Source of the DNA: Colius striatus
Taxonomy: Eukaryota > Chordata > Aves > Coliiformes > Coliidae
Direction of reading: 5' to 3'
DNA length: 64,000 nt
Assembly (NCBI RefSeq): GCF_028858725.1
Contig: NC_084763.1
Span: forward strand, 22,191,501 to 22,255,500
In this document: piece after piece, positions 52,559-64,000 of the stretch
Numbering within the stretch: the first letter of the stretch is position 1
Layout of the letters: each line of letters starts with the position of its first letter
Made by a program: the position numbers and the translations under genes
The notes under the pieces: model-generated
Databases searched by the model: none
What the model was told of the DNA's origin: nothing
What the model saw: the letters and a program-made list of their open reading frames with translations, nothing else

Positions 52559-53685
52559 TTTGAAATGTCAGGCAAGACAGAGTAGGTACAGATCTATCTT
52601 TCTTCACAGAGTGCTCCCTCTGTGCTGAAGTCACCTGTCAGAAACTCAATACCTCTGCCTAAGCTTTCATGTAGATTTGGTCTCACCTTACTCAGCTACT
52701 AGATGTACACAGCTCTGATCCAAGCATTTCCCAAAGGTTACTGCCTTCCAAAGTGTCACTGTCACAATGCTTGGCTCACACTAAGCCAAAGTCTTGCTGG
52801 GAGCACTGAGCCACACTAAGAAACAATGCAGTTTGGACAGCACCTTACAAGTCTCCTGCCACACTGACACTCAGCAGAATCAGCACAGGTCTGTCTGTGA
52901 AGCCTGGGCTAAAATACCTTCACCCAGAACAGAAAGAGAGTTGTCCCTTCAACTTAGAGCAACATCTAGTAGGAAAAAGGCAGCAGAAAAAAAACCAAAA
53001 AAACCCAACATGTATTTAAATGCAGAAAATATACATTTATGGACAAAAATATTTCTTAACTAGCAGCAATTTTTTTTTTCAGTGATCATAGATCTTAGTT
53101 CCTTAAGTGGTGCAGTCATTAATACAAAACAAGATGGTTGGAACTGAAAATACAACCCTTGCAACCAGTTTGGAGAAAGGATTGCAAAACAATGGATTCT
53201 TCAATACTGGATTTGCAAACACTGCACCTGTGCACTCTGAGGCCGGTACTTCAGCTTTGGGGAAATTCACACATGTTTTTGCTTCCTAGTGAAGGCTGAG
53301 GTAGATATTTCAAAGGTATACAGGGAAGCTTATCTAAAAATATTGGTCTTATTTCCTAGATTAAAAACTGAAGGAAAAAAGTAGACCACAAACTCTGGTT
53401 TTAACTTTTAATCAGCTTTTATGTAACCAAATATAATTTTCCCATTAACTATATTGTTTTGAGTTACAGCTTTTAAGACTCTATATTTTAGAGAGAAAAA
53501 GAAAAGAATTTCAAGATTACACAGGAGAAACAGCATCGATAAGCATTTGCTCACTTTCATCATCTGAAAACCAGACAATGAGCCAAATTGTGTCCCCATT
53601 TGTTCCTGTCCAGCATCATTGAGGAACAGCTGAAATAGCTGGTACCAGAACAGCACAAATCTTTTAAAGATAGTACAACACATGC

Positions 53686-53786
53686 GGGGAAGGGGAAGGG
53701 GAAGGGGAAGGGGAAGGGGAAGGGGAAGGGGAAGGGGAAGGGGAAGGGGAAGGGGAAGGGGAAGGGGAAGGGGAAGGGGAAGGGGA
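53686..53786. repeat. (GGGGAA)n hexanucleotide array, about 17 copies
   Basis: About 101 bases of uninterrupted ggggaa units lie on the + strand (ttcccc on the - strand, the transcribed WIPF3 sense). Runs of four G every six bases satisfy simple G-quadruplex spacing rules on the + strand, and the tract is pure polypurine/polypyrimidine. It produces artefactual dipeptide ORFs on both strands. It lies in the upstream WIPF3 intron region. Confidence 0.97.
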
Positions 53787-56700
53787 GAAAAGTGTGGATC
53801 AATTTTTCTGTTCTCACAATCACATAGCTGGAAAAGACCTGGAAAAAGCTTCTGTTTGGAATGAACTAGTTTAGATTTCAATTATAACGGAATCAAACTA
53901 TGTAATTTTTAAGCATCAGATGCTACATTCCTTTCTACTGCTTTCAGTGTCAACGACTTTTTGTGTTTAGAGAACAGAAGAAGGAATACTCAAGGTAGAG
54001 CCTCTCATTATCCTCTCAGTCCCTTTTTTCCTCTTCAAAAATATGCTCGTCCACAAAAAAAGAGATGTTACTTGAGAGATTTCAACTTTCTTTTGAGTGT
54101 TACAACTTTCTTTTACAGAAGAACAGCAAATATTCATAGACATACTCATCTTACTATATAATTTTAAGACATTCATGTGTATATTCCCACAGCTAAGAAA
54201 ACCCCAGCCTTTCATTATTTCCTAGCAGATGTATCGAGATTGTGTACAATTTAAGAGAAATTACTGCTCTCAATTGCCATTTACATCACTGCAACCCAGG
54301 CCAGAATCCATCTTTTTCAGTTCCATTGAAATGTAAAAACCTTGAGGGCTCTACCTCGTTTAATATCCAATTAAACACTCATAAGCAGCATTTGTCCACA
54401 CAGGGTCTGTGGGATTGCCTCACAGTATGTAACAATATCCTGCACTGAAGCCAAGGAACATAAATTCTCCTCAGCTTGGACTATGCCCAGGAGGCTTGAT
54501 CCAGTAAAGGGCTGCATCCGCTTTCTGCCTGAAAAACCAGCACGACTCTTATTGTTCTGTCAAGATCTTGACGACACTGAAGCAGATTGGCCGGGGCTGA
54601 CCTAGCACAGATTACACATTGCTTCCATGTGTGCTGTGGGCAGACCTCTGCTGGGTTCCCTACAGCACCGAGGCTAGAAATTAAAGTGCTATGTCTTGAC
54701 AAACCTCCCCTTAGAGGCCAAGCTGCACAGATGACTTCACATCCCTATACATGACTACTTCAGAGTCTGGCTTCCTCTGCTCTGTGAGGATCTGCCAGAG
54801 AAGACTAATTGCTACAAGGGAGAATAATAAGAGAATTTGTCATCATCTTTTAAATAAGGAGTAAGAAAAAAAGAATGAGATAGAAGAAGAAATATATTAT
54901 GCCTACTGTAGTGTTAACCTGAAGTTAAAGCACCCAAAGACCAATGAGGTAAATTAGAAGCAACTAGGACTGGCATAAAGACATAACATTGCAAAGGAAA
55001 CAATGTATAGAAAGGGTAACATACTGTAACATTAACACAAAGACAGACATGGCCCGTTGCACTGCTAGATGTATAAATGATGATGAATTTTATATACAGT
55101 CATTAGCAAAGTTAATCATTTGCTTAAGCTAAATAAAGAAACTGCAGCTCAGGGAAAGTTCAAGGTCACTGCCACATTCTGAAGGTGACTGTTTACTTTT
55201 ATACTCCCCAAGAGTTTCAGTCCAAACAGAGCTTAAGCTCTCTTAGCAGAAGTGGTCTGACATTTCAAGTTAACACTTGCAAGTTTTGCAGTCTCTGCAG
55301 AGAAATAAATTATGTGTTTACACATAATTATTAACAAAGCAGATATTTATAGAGATTTGTATACTTATTTACTATCATTCATATACTATAAAGATATTTG
55401 AAAAATACACCTGTACACAGAATGATTTCCACCAAAGAAGTTCCTCAAGTTGTTGAATCAATTCCCTTAACAGGAGAAAGTTTTGCTTTCCAATTAAGTA
55501 AGCTAGCATAAAAATAGAAAACCCAAACAAGGCAGTATCCAGCATCTTACTTTTTTATATTTGTTACACACAGCTCAACAAATGTCTGTTTTCAATCATC
55601 ACTCAAGAGAAAAGAATTTGCAAACGTGGGCATCAGAAGACTACAGGAGTTCCAAAATCCATGTCTCAAATAATTCTAAACTTTTCACTTTAAGACACAT
55701 GATGTTTCATCAGCGATCCTATTTTTGCAGCTCTCCATCTTGAAAATATAAATTTATAGAAACATGCATGCATACCACATCAAGCTGATATATACCAGCT
55801 TAAGAAACACAGTCTAGTACTGGCAATAAAAGGAAAATAAATCTGGCAAGTCAACATGAGCCGTTCTTGCCTACAGTACGGTATCAGTCTCATGCCCCAG
55901 CATGGGTTGTGGTCACTGCATATGTCAGGAGAATTGTCTTTCATAAGGGATGAAAAATGTGATGATCTGGTCACCTGCAGGAATAAGTTGCCAGGAAAAT
56001 GTTTACCTCAAAGAAAGAATGAGAAGTTTTCATCTTGGATATTAGTGAAGTTGTGATTACTTGATTTCCTTTCCAAATCTATTTCCAATGACAAAGAAGC
56101 TAGCCCTAATGTCCTGACAAATTAAACTGCAACTCCTGAACGTGCTCCTATCTGTCTCACATAATGGACTGGATACAAGACTGAATTTTTGGAGACAAGC
56201 AACAAGGTAAAACAGTCTGAGCAGAAGAAAGCAGCAAGGCAACCACAGTATACACATTCTGCAGCTATACTGGCCTTTGCAGCTCCTGGTACAGCTTGAT
56301 CAGTGCTAGCTCAAGTATCCTCACATGGCACTGAATCATTTATCCTACTGTTAAATCAATGTAAACTCATGACCACTTGATCCAAGAATATTTTGTACAA
56401 TCCGCTTTTGCATCATTTCCTTGCTACTAAGTAATTTCAAGACTAAAAAAGGCTTTCATTCTGCATGAAATGCCTTGTTGGGCCCCACACCTGTCATGCT
56501 ACACAAACAGTCTCTACCCCGTCAATTTACTAATATGGGGACTAATCTGTCTCTTCTTCATTTCTATGTTAAATGTCCTTTGTTTTCACTAAAATCAGTT
56601 CTTTAGGATTTAATTCTGGAAATACTCAAATGAACACAAGCTGCAGTAACCCAAGTATCACCACTAACGTGTGTTAAGCTGTTTGCACTTGCACCACTGA

Positions 56701-59323
56701 ATTGATGCAAGTGCAATTGAAGCAACTTTCTGTCCAAATCCTAGGCAGAATGTGACATATTTTTGCAGTGACTGATGTATCCCCACTCCCTCTGAAAATA
56801 AGCTGCTAAAAGCCTGCTCCATATTCCTGGTACATAAGCCTAGCTTGCCTTTTCCATGCCTCATGATTTTCTTCATGTGTCTACTCAACTACAACAGCAG
56901 ACCTACAGCTTTTGTAGAGATATAGTGTTATTTCTTTTCTTTAGCATCTAACAGAAGTGCAACCGACTTGGACAAAAGCCCAAAACCTGACAGGACTTTT
57001 TTATGTGCTATCAGTAGTGCTGATGGATGTGCATTTTTCACTGCACAGAACCATGCCAGTTGGGAAAGCAATAATACCTTGCAAACAAGAGGATATGAGG
57101 GAGGAACAAAGTATCCCAAGACTTCCCTTGTAATCCCGTACTACCTTCTGCTCTCTTTTTTCTGTTTTTGTTACTTATATTGAAGACAGTAAAACATGAT
57201 ACAGTAACCAGAATAAGTGAAATGGTACAGCAGTCACTTACATATCTGCATACAGCTCATGAAAGGGACCAAGGCAAAGGTGTTACTGTCTCTAAACCCT
57301 TTCATTCACCTTGTTCATCTAGAATGAAGCATTTTATCCCTCTCTTACGAATCAAGCAGAAGCATTGTAATTTCCAGCCAACCCTTTAATTTATCAAGGC
57401 AGACCTTGCAGTTGCCAACAATATAAATGAAGGATATAGCTTATCCACTACATAGAGGCAGAGCAGACACAGGAGGTAGTTTTCTTAGACATTTATAAGA
57501 GCAGCGTTAAGATTGAGTAAGTGCTTTCACATTGAATATTGTGTTCTTATGTTTAGTGAACTTTATCTAGTAGAGACGGACCTTTGGTGCAGTTTTCCTT
57601 TGCATTATCACTTAGACTGTAGTTATAGTATAGCTGTTACATTGGTATTTTTTTGTAGCCAGCCCAGGCAGAGAGCATTCCCAACCCAAAGGGTTATATT
57701 CCCATGTGTAATGGTGCTGAAAGATGACACAAGGTCAACACAAAGAAGAATCATGCGCCTTACACACAATCTTGTTTGAGAGAGAGATACTTCTGGCAGT
57801 CTGAAGTAAATCCATTTCAGCTGTTGTCCGAATTACCAAGGCATGAAAACATGCCTTTCACACCTTATGAAACTTATGAAGTAATCCAAAGGCAGCTTTT
57901 CAACTATTATGTGTGCAATATGGAATGAGTCCTCTCAATGATATGCCAAAGTCAAATTAAAGTGAGTACGTTCAAAAGAATACAATTTTGTCTAAAAATA
58001 CACTCGTCTCTCTACAATTAGAAAGTCCCAAGGACATTTTTCTATTCAAGCATATAGCTGTTTATATTACTATTCATCTTGGTTACAAAGCCAGTGGGAT
58101 AACCCTAATGCAAGATGACCACAGATGAAAAAGCACCTGCGAAGTTTCATTAATGTTTTGCTACTATAATCCAACTGTCAGGAAGCTTCAGTCTTTCAAA
58201 GAGGCTAACTACTCTGTGTAAGTGCACAAGCTAATTGAGGAAGATCTCCAAGAACAGTAGTAAAGGCATTCCAGGACGCTGTATCTCAAAACTGCACAGC
58301 AGTCACTAGCAACTTGGTGTGAGGACAGTACTGAAGATAAAATAATTTACTGGATACTGTAGTTTATTTTTATGTTTATTTAGATAGCTAGATATAGATT
58401 TTACATACACTCTGAAGAAGGTGGCAATATTTATTCTGATAAAAGGAACCTAGTATCATTTTCCCAAAGCAATTATCTGCTTCAGCATTTCATCTGTGAT
58501 CTCATTTATTAGACCTTACTATGGTTGGCATAAAATACCCACATATTAATGCAGCCGATGCTCACACACATCCAGGATCAGTAACTTACAGAAGTCAAGG
58601 GAAAGAGAGCTGAACTGAGCTAGTCCAGTGTCACGTACTTATGATAACCGAACAGAACTTGTCCCAGTGTCTGAGCACAGAGGAGAACAGCTTCTACAGA
58701 AGTAGATGCTTCTGAAAAATCACCTAATTCTTATAGGCAAGCTATAACTAATAAACATACAAAGAAATTTGATGCCAATCCTTTCACTGCTCTGCTTCTC
58801 TTTGGAGATGGAATATTTTTAAATATTAATATTAAACTAGTTAACATTGAATCAGTTTGCATTATAAATAAAATAAATATCTACTAAATCATATCCTTCA
58901 ACTTTGAAGCTTTTAACATCTATCCCTTGAAGTGTGCAAATACTTTTCTACTTGTTATGACAGAGATAATGTTTTCAGTTCAAGGTCTTCTTTTCAGAGG
59001 ACAATGAAATTCCAAAAATACTGATGTCATCAACCAACAAATTTATTCTTTTTAAGTATAATGAGCATCTATTAAGATCTATGCTACATTCTGTTAAGAG
59101 ATTCAACAAAGACTGCTGACTTTTATGGTGTGATTACTGAGATATGACACTGCTATGTTTTGATTTACTGTTTGAAAAACAGTAATTACCTAAATACTTT
59201 CCACAAATTCAGATGCAGGAGTCATAACATACACAATCCTAGCATGGTCCTTCCTGATGTACTGCAGTAACAGAAATTGAGATATAAAGGGACCTTTATT
59301 TATGTCCTTTTAGAGGTGCTGAT

Positions 59324-59412
59324 AGAATCATAGAGTTATAGAATGTTAGGGGTTGGAAGGGACCTTCAGAGATCAAGTCCAACCCCTCTGCAGAAGTAGG
59401 TCCACCTAGATG
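59324..59412 (-). mobile_element. CR1 LINE, short 3' fragment, reverse orientation
   Basis: The + strand reads 'gatagaatcatagagttata', 'gaatgttaggggttggaagg', 'gaccttcagagatcaagtcc' and 'ctgcagaagtaggtccacct', then stops matching. It is an 89-base truncated CR1 3' end. Confidence 0.88.
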
Positions 59413-59494
59413 GAGAGACAGGATAAAAAGGAGGACATTGCTCTGTATTATATGATATGATTTGACAAATACAGTCATATGTTTCTCTTTCCAG

Positions 59495-59799
59495 TCACAG
59501 AGACAGAATTTCAGGAGCATCTCAGTCACTTGCAGGAACAGATCCAAATCAGCAATGACTTGAGCACCGCAGCTAATGATTTAAGCTTTGTGTCTGCCCC
59601 TAAGCAACCAAAGTCTGTACAAAAAGCTGACCAAACTATTTATACACCACTGTTTTCACAGAATGTATATTCTTGGGTTTTGGGGTTCTTTTTAAAGCAT
59701 GTTTCATACTTACACTGCAAGCTGGTACAGGTACCTGCACCTTCATGGGATTTCATATGTTGTATGCCATTTAGCCTACCAGAGCCTCGATCTTCCTAA
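59495..59799 (+). other. Unidentified open frame with acceptor-like start
   Basis: After gtttctctttccag, the + strand reads TETEFQEHLSHLQEQIQIS, NDLSTAANDLSFVSAPKQPK and SVQKADQTIYTPLFSQN. The first 55 or so codons show purine-first composition and a short amphipathic, coiled-coil-like start; the later part (SWVLGFFLKHV...) looks random. No GT donor follows at the natural end. I do not recognise it. It may be a fragment of an old retrocopy, an unannotated + strand exon, or chance. Confidence 0.2.
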
Positions 59800-61194
59800 G
59801 ACACTGTAGGTAACACTTCAAAATGCTTAATAACAATATCCCTACAAAATCAAGAGCGTTTGCACGTTGGTTGCTAAGCCCCATTCCTTGACCAGGATCT
59901 TCTACAGGAAAAAAAATCGACTGCTACAGAATTTCTGGTTATCAGCCTAACCCACAGTTTGTCATCACCATCTACAGCGAAACATCCTAAGCATTCTACT
60001 AGTGAAATAAAACACACTTACGCAATCCTCTTTAAGCGTCCCACACCGAGCTTCTTGTACGTTACCTCGTCCGCAGAATCAGGGGAAAGCAGACTCACTC
60101 AAATCTTTCCGCCTTAGGTTGGGCAATGTCCCTTGAGAGCCGTGGGTGGCAGCAGCGCCTGCGCAGCCCAGCCGGGACGCTGTTTTGAGTCACAGGTGCA
60201 GGCAGGGAACCGGAGCTACCCTCATGCACACATACCTATCAACTGTCCCATTGCCCATGAAGTTGTATTAGTTTCCAGTCATCTTGCCTGGGGTTTGTCT
60301 TTCAGTACAAAGGATGCAAACTGAAGACTTTAACAATAATTATACAAGCACAGATTGTTAAATAAACAGCAGTTTGTGCTGGATATACTGATGGAGAAAC
60401 GGAAAATACTGATTGTGTCAGGAAGTAGTTCAACAATTAGTTTTAAGCAGCATGCAATTTTGCCGAAATGTCAATTTCAGCAGTATTTCACTGCTTGAAT
60501 CAGAAGAAGCACTTGCGAAGTTTAGCCATAAATTCAGATTGTCCCAAGACCACTCTATGTTGAAATCCTTTATATCTCAGTGTCATGCCTCATAAATCAG
60601 AATTATTATGTTACCTTTCAGAAATCTCACTTAGCAACATTCCACTTTCAGTAACAAATGAAAAAAAAAAAAAGGCATGCTGGCCCAGTGTGTCCTTCTT
60701 GTTCCTAGAACTCCCCAACTTGAACGGCCAAACATGCCCTTCCTTCACTCCTCCTGGTACGGGCAGATAAATGTACTTTGACATAACCTACCACTGCTAT
60801 GCCTTTGCAAACCCCGAGTTTGCAAAGAAAAATAACCCTAAGAAAAATAACAAAAGCCCCTCTTGCTAGCCTCTACCAACACGTTCAGGCACTCTGTATT
60901 AGCACAAACAGGCTGATGTATAAGTGACAAGATTTTAGTCTTATTTTTACCGATATTAGTTATTATTAAACCTTTAAGAGGGTATTTCTAACACCTCTCC
61001 AGCTGTAATAGGTACATAAGCATTTAATACACGGTAGCTTTGACTGTTACTCAACTCTCCCTTTTCTCTGCTGATCTATTCCAGAGCATCTATTTCAAGG
61101 GCAAAAACTAGGAAAAAAAAGTTCTTCCTCCCTATCGCCGCCTGAAAATAGCCCGTTCTCCATTATGGCAAACCAGAAGAGCAGCACTACGCAA

Positions 61195-62135
61195 AACCTG
61201 TACTTCACAAGCGGCGACGCTTCCTCTGCCGCCGTAAACCACATCCCAAAGGCGTGGGCATCCGCGCCAGCCCCGCGCCCGCCGGCGAGCCGCTGCCCGG
61301 GGCCGAGCCGCTGCCCGGGGCCGAGCCCCGCACGGAGGGGCGGCGGAGCGGGGCAGGGGCGCGGCGATGCCCGGCCGCTGCCGCCGCGCCCGTTACAAGC
61401 CGCGGCAGCAACTTTGTCCGCCGAGTAGTCTCGGCGCCCGCGGCGCGGGGGGAGCTCCGGCCTTGGGGCCGCGTCGGCCGCCGCGGTGCTCGCCCGGCGC
61501 CTGTGGCTGACAGCGGCGGCAAGGTGGGGCTGGAGGCGCCGGGCACCCCGGCTCCGGCAGCCCTGGCGTCGCGCACTCCCCGCGCCCACCTGCTCGGCGG
61601 TCGGTGCCAGTATCGGTGCCGTGGGGCCGGGGCGGCGCGGCGCGTTCCTCTCCGGGCAGAGGGCTCCAGGTACGGCGGCTGCCAGCCCGCTTCCCCTCTA
61701 CGGAAGGTGGGAGTTGGCTGGGAGGCGGGGGCAAGGAACTAGGGTCAGATCTTAAGGAGAAAAAAGGCCCGTCCTGCTTCTCGGGGGGAATACAATTTTA
61801 AAAGTAGCAATTGAACACGTGCCGCCCCGGGCGGGAGACGGACCGACGAACCTGAAGCGAGCGCGGGCGCTCAGGTGAGCGCGGCCGCCTCCGGCCGACT
61901 CTGACAGCAGCCTCCCCGCAGCGCTGCTGCCGCCCCTCCACGCCCCGCCCCGGCGGCAGCGCGGGCCGAGACCCACGCCAGGACCCAGCCCAACCGCCGC
62001 CGGGGGCTTTCTCCTCGGGGAGGGAGCCCCGCGCGGGCGCTCACACACCGGCCCCTTTTTCCACGCCCGCCCTTGAGGCGCGGCAGCCTTCGCGCGAGGA
62101 TGAAGTCCAGCTGCAGCCCGGCGCACCCTCCAAGC
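61195..62135 (-). promoter_or_regulatory. WIPF3: CpG island, probable WIPF3 promoter and 5' exon
   Basis: About 940 bases of very GC- and CpG-rich DNA stand out sharply from AT-rich surroundings. The position, upstream of WIPF3 on its strand, fits a housekeeping-type promoter. A - strand donor-like GAGCAG|gtgggc (exon end 61591) could close a non-coding first exon. An 18-bp direct duplication (cgctgcccggggccgagc) occupies 61291-61326. A + strand CAG|gtgagc near 61872 also exists, so divergent transcription cannot be excluded. The open frames here (up to 164 codons) are by-products of low stop frequency. Confidence 0.65.
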
Positions 62136-64000
62136 CGATGCCTTCGCAGAAACGGTTATTTCTACAAGTGGAAGTCACAGTGCAACCCCATGGCACGGTG
62201 AAAAGATGCAGCCAGCCTGGTTCCCCTACCAAAAGCCACCCACCCGCCAAACCGCTTCTGTCCAGCAGCCTCATGGGGGCCAGCACTTGGAGCTGTATGG
62301 GTGCCCTCCTTTCTTGTGCCCCAGATTGTGCACTACAAGCATCTGAAAAATAATAAACAAACAAGCAAATAAATAGATCTGTCTTATTCTAGATGTTTGT
62401 CAAGGCAGTTTATAGATAGAAATGTTAATGGCCTCGCCCTAGCAAGCCTTCCTCGTTCCTGGTAGGGTGAGTTGCTGCTGAGGGGCCTCCTAGCCAGCTG
62501 GATGAGACACCCCTGTTTTGTCAGGCTGCAAATGCCTCAGGAATGAGGATGCCACTGAATAACATAAAAATCATAGTGTGAACTCTTGTCTGCCCAGTGA
62601 CCTTTGGGCAGTGCTTTCAGGTGAAACCTTTTCAGGGTTATCATTGCCCTGCTTCATTATAGAGCAGTCTGGTGAAATGAGTATTGCTTGGATCCGGATG
62701 ATGGCAATATTGGCTTCCGAGACTGGTAGAAAGTCACTGACGGGTTGTGGCATCTGTGCTCATCAGGGCAGGGGCACAATGATCTGTGCTCTAGATCTCT
62801 GTCCTTTCTGTCCAGAGATTTATTATTCTGAAAATACCCTCCTGATTGCTTATCAGACTAAATAACTCTCAGTCCTAAGCGTCTGCCCCAGTTACTTCCA
62901 CAGCAGTGAGGGTGCTCCAAACCTATTTCCTGTTGGTCACTAGTTTGAACTTCAAAGCACAAAACAGAGCCAAGAGTGCCATAGGTAGTGCCCCAGAAAA
63001 ATGAAAAAGTAAGCATTTACTTTAAAAAAAAAAAGCCAGACTTGAAAATAGCTTTCATTATGCATGCAAATGAGTCTCAGCTGAGATCTGATTTTAGATT
63101 GCTAATGCTGAAATAGACTTTGTCCACCTTTTGATTTAGATCAAAAAGGAGCACCAGATGAAAAACTACAAGAGTGATAGAAAAAGTTGGTTTCATCTTG
63201 TTCCTATGACTTTTCTTTCACTCCCAAACAAGGTCCACATAATGACAGCAGAATTTGTACAGTACAGCAGCAATCACTTCTACCTATGCAGCTGGACTCA
63301 CCTGGTACGAAGTTTATGCACTGGTCCAGTCTGAAACAATCAAGTTTTAACCTGTGGTACAGAGTTCTTATACATTTAATACAATGAAATACATAATGCT
63401 TGCCTCTTGGCTAGTGGTAGCTAGTTACAGAAAACTGTTGTGGATTAGATTTTATTAAGAGTCCCATAGGGCTGCATGCCTAGGAATTAGAGGTGTCCTC
63501 TTTTGTCTTTGAGAGGCATAGGTAAAAAGGAAAGAAGTGCTCCCTTTCCAATGCTAGATTGGAACAAAGGCACTTCTGGAGCACACCGTGGTAGTGGACA
63601 AGGCCACTACAAGAAGACATCTGTACAAATTGCTAGGAGGTTTGTGAAGGCTAGTGCACTGAAACTGCTCTTTTTTTCTCTTTTTTTTTTTCCTGCTTCC
63701 ACTCATGAAATCCTCCTCCTCACAGTTGCATCTAAGATCACAGAAAGGGCAAAGCATCAGGGACAAAACTGTCCCCAAATTATATAGGATGTGCCTTTCC
63801 CGGGTTTCATTATCCACCAATCTAAGATTATTTGAAGTGTTTCAAATACAGAAAATTCACTTCAAATGTTTTTGTAGCTAACACTGCGATGTTCTACAAA
63901 ACAGCTATAAATACAAGTTTATTTTCCATACATTCCATCTGCATAACTATTAACATTTTATGTTATCACATTTTTTAATCTTGACAAATGCATTTTAGCA
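62136..64000. other. Upstream flank of WIPF3, no gene seen
   Basis: This is AT-rich flanking DNA beyond the CpG island. It has A-rich runs near 63024 and a T-rich run near 63670, with no CR1 copy, no splice-bounded open frame and no recognisable exon. In mammals the next gene beyond WIPF3 lies well upstream, consistent with an empty stretch. Confidence 0.65.

Larger units (their letters stand above)
47748..61590 (-). other. WIPF3: WIPF3 5' UTR/upstream intron region (about 13.8 kb)
   Basis: This stretch lies between the first coding exon and the CpG island. It holds four CR1 fragments (48585, 51027, 52370, 59324), the (GGGGAA)n array at 53686 and an open block at 59495. I did not identify a further WIPF3 exon; non-coding 5' exons would not be visible by reading frame. 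The right boundary is inferred from a possible - strand donor GAGCAG|gtgggc at 61590/61589. Confidence 0.55.

Noticed and set aside
53408..53881. 157-codon frame with Leu-Pro and Phe-Pro repeats
   Set aside because: It is a translation of the (GGGGAA)n array.
61095..61742. Several frames up to 164 codons on both strands
   Set aside because: CpG island composition suppresses stops; none has WIP-family or other recognisable content.

Overview
This window is ordinary vertebrate nuclear DNA, almost certainly from a bird. Genes are split into short exons with GT-AG introns. About nine fragments of the avian/reptilian LINE CR1 are scattered on both strands, several ending in the ATTCTATGATTCTATGAT-type 3' tail, and there is a long LTR with termini typical of bird endogenous retroviruses. 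I cannot name the species. The CR1 and LTR types suggest a neognath, but that is inference. Two convergent protein-coding genes account for nearly everything. No operon-like, CRISPR or phage-like structure is present. Layout on the + strand: positions 1-8377 are intron. SCRN1 (secernin-1) follows, with its last six coding exons between 8378 and 23795. These encode 361 residues colinear with mammalian SCRN1; the first coding exon, expected to carry the start codon and the nucleophile cysteine, lies left of the window. About 5.2 kb (23796-28958) then separates the two stop codons and holds both 3' UTRs, one CR1 copy and a small hairpin-forming tandem repeat. On the - strand: WIPF3 (CR16, WIP/WIRE family) has seven coding exons running from 47747 down to 28959. 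They join in phase into a 438-residue protein: a polyproline N-terminus, a WH2 actin-binding motif, a very GC-rich 229-codon proline-rich exon, and a C-terminal WASP-binding segment. A 13-kb upstream intron leads to a CpG island at about 61.2-62.1 kb, the likely WIPF3 promoter. The two genes are not known to share a pathway: secernin-1 is a cytosolic NTN-hydrolase-fold protein linked to exocytosis, and WIPF3 regulates N-WASP/actin. Their adjacency is an old syntenic block with paralogous SCRN/WIPF pairs near the HOXA, HOXB and HOXD regions. The least explained item is an 88-89 codon open block on the - strand (36281-36547). It has splice-like borders, codon-like composition and a phase that would let it sit as a cassette exon between WIPF3 coding exons 1 and 2. 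Other points of note are a 31-bp minisatellite, a (GGGGAA)n G-rich array, and a diverged inverted-repeat pair in a SCRN1 intron. I found no convincing new biological system.
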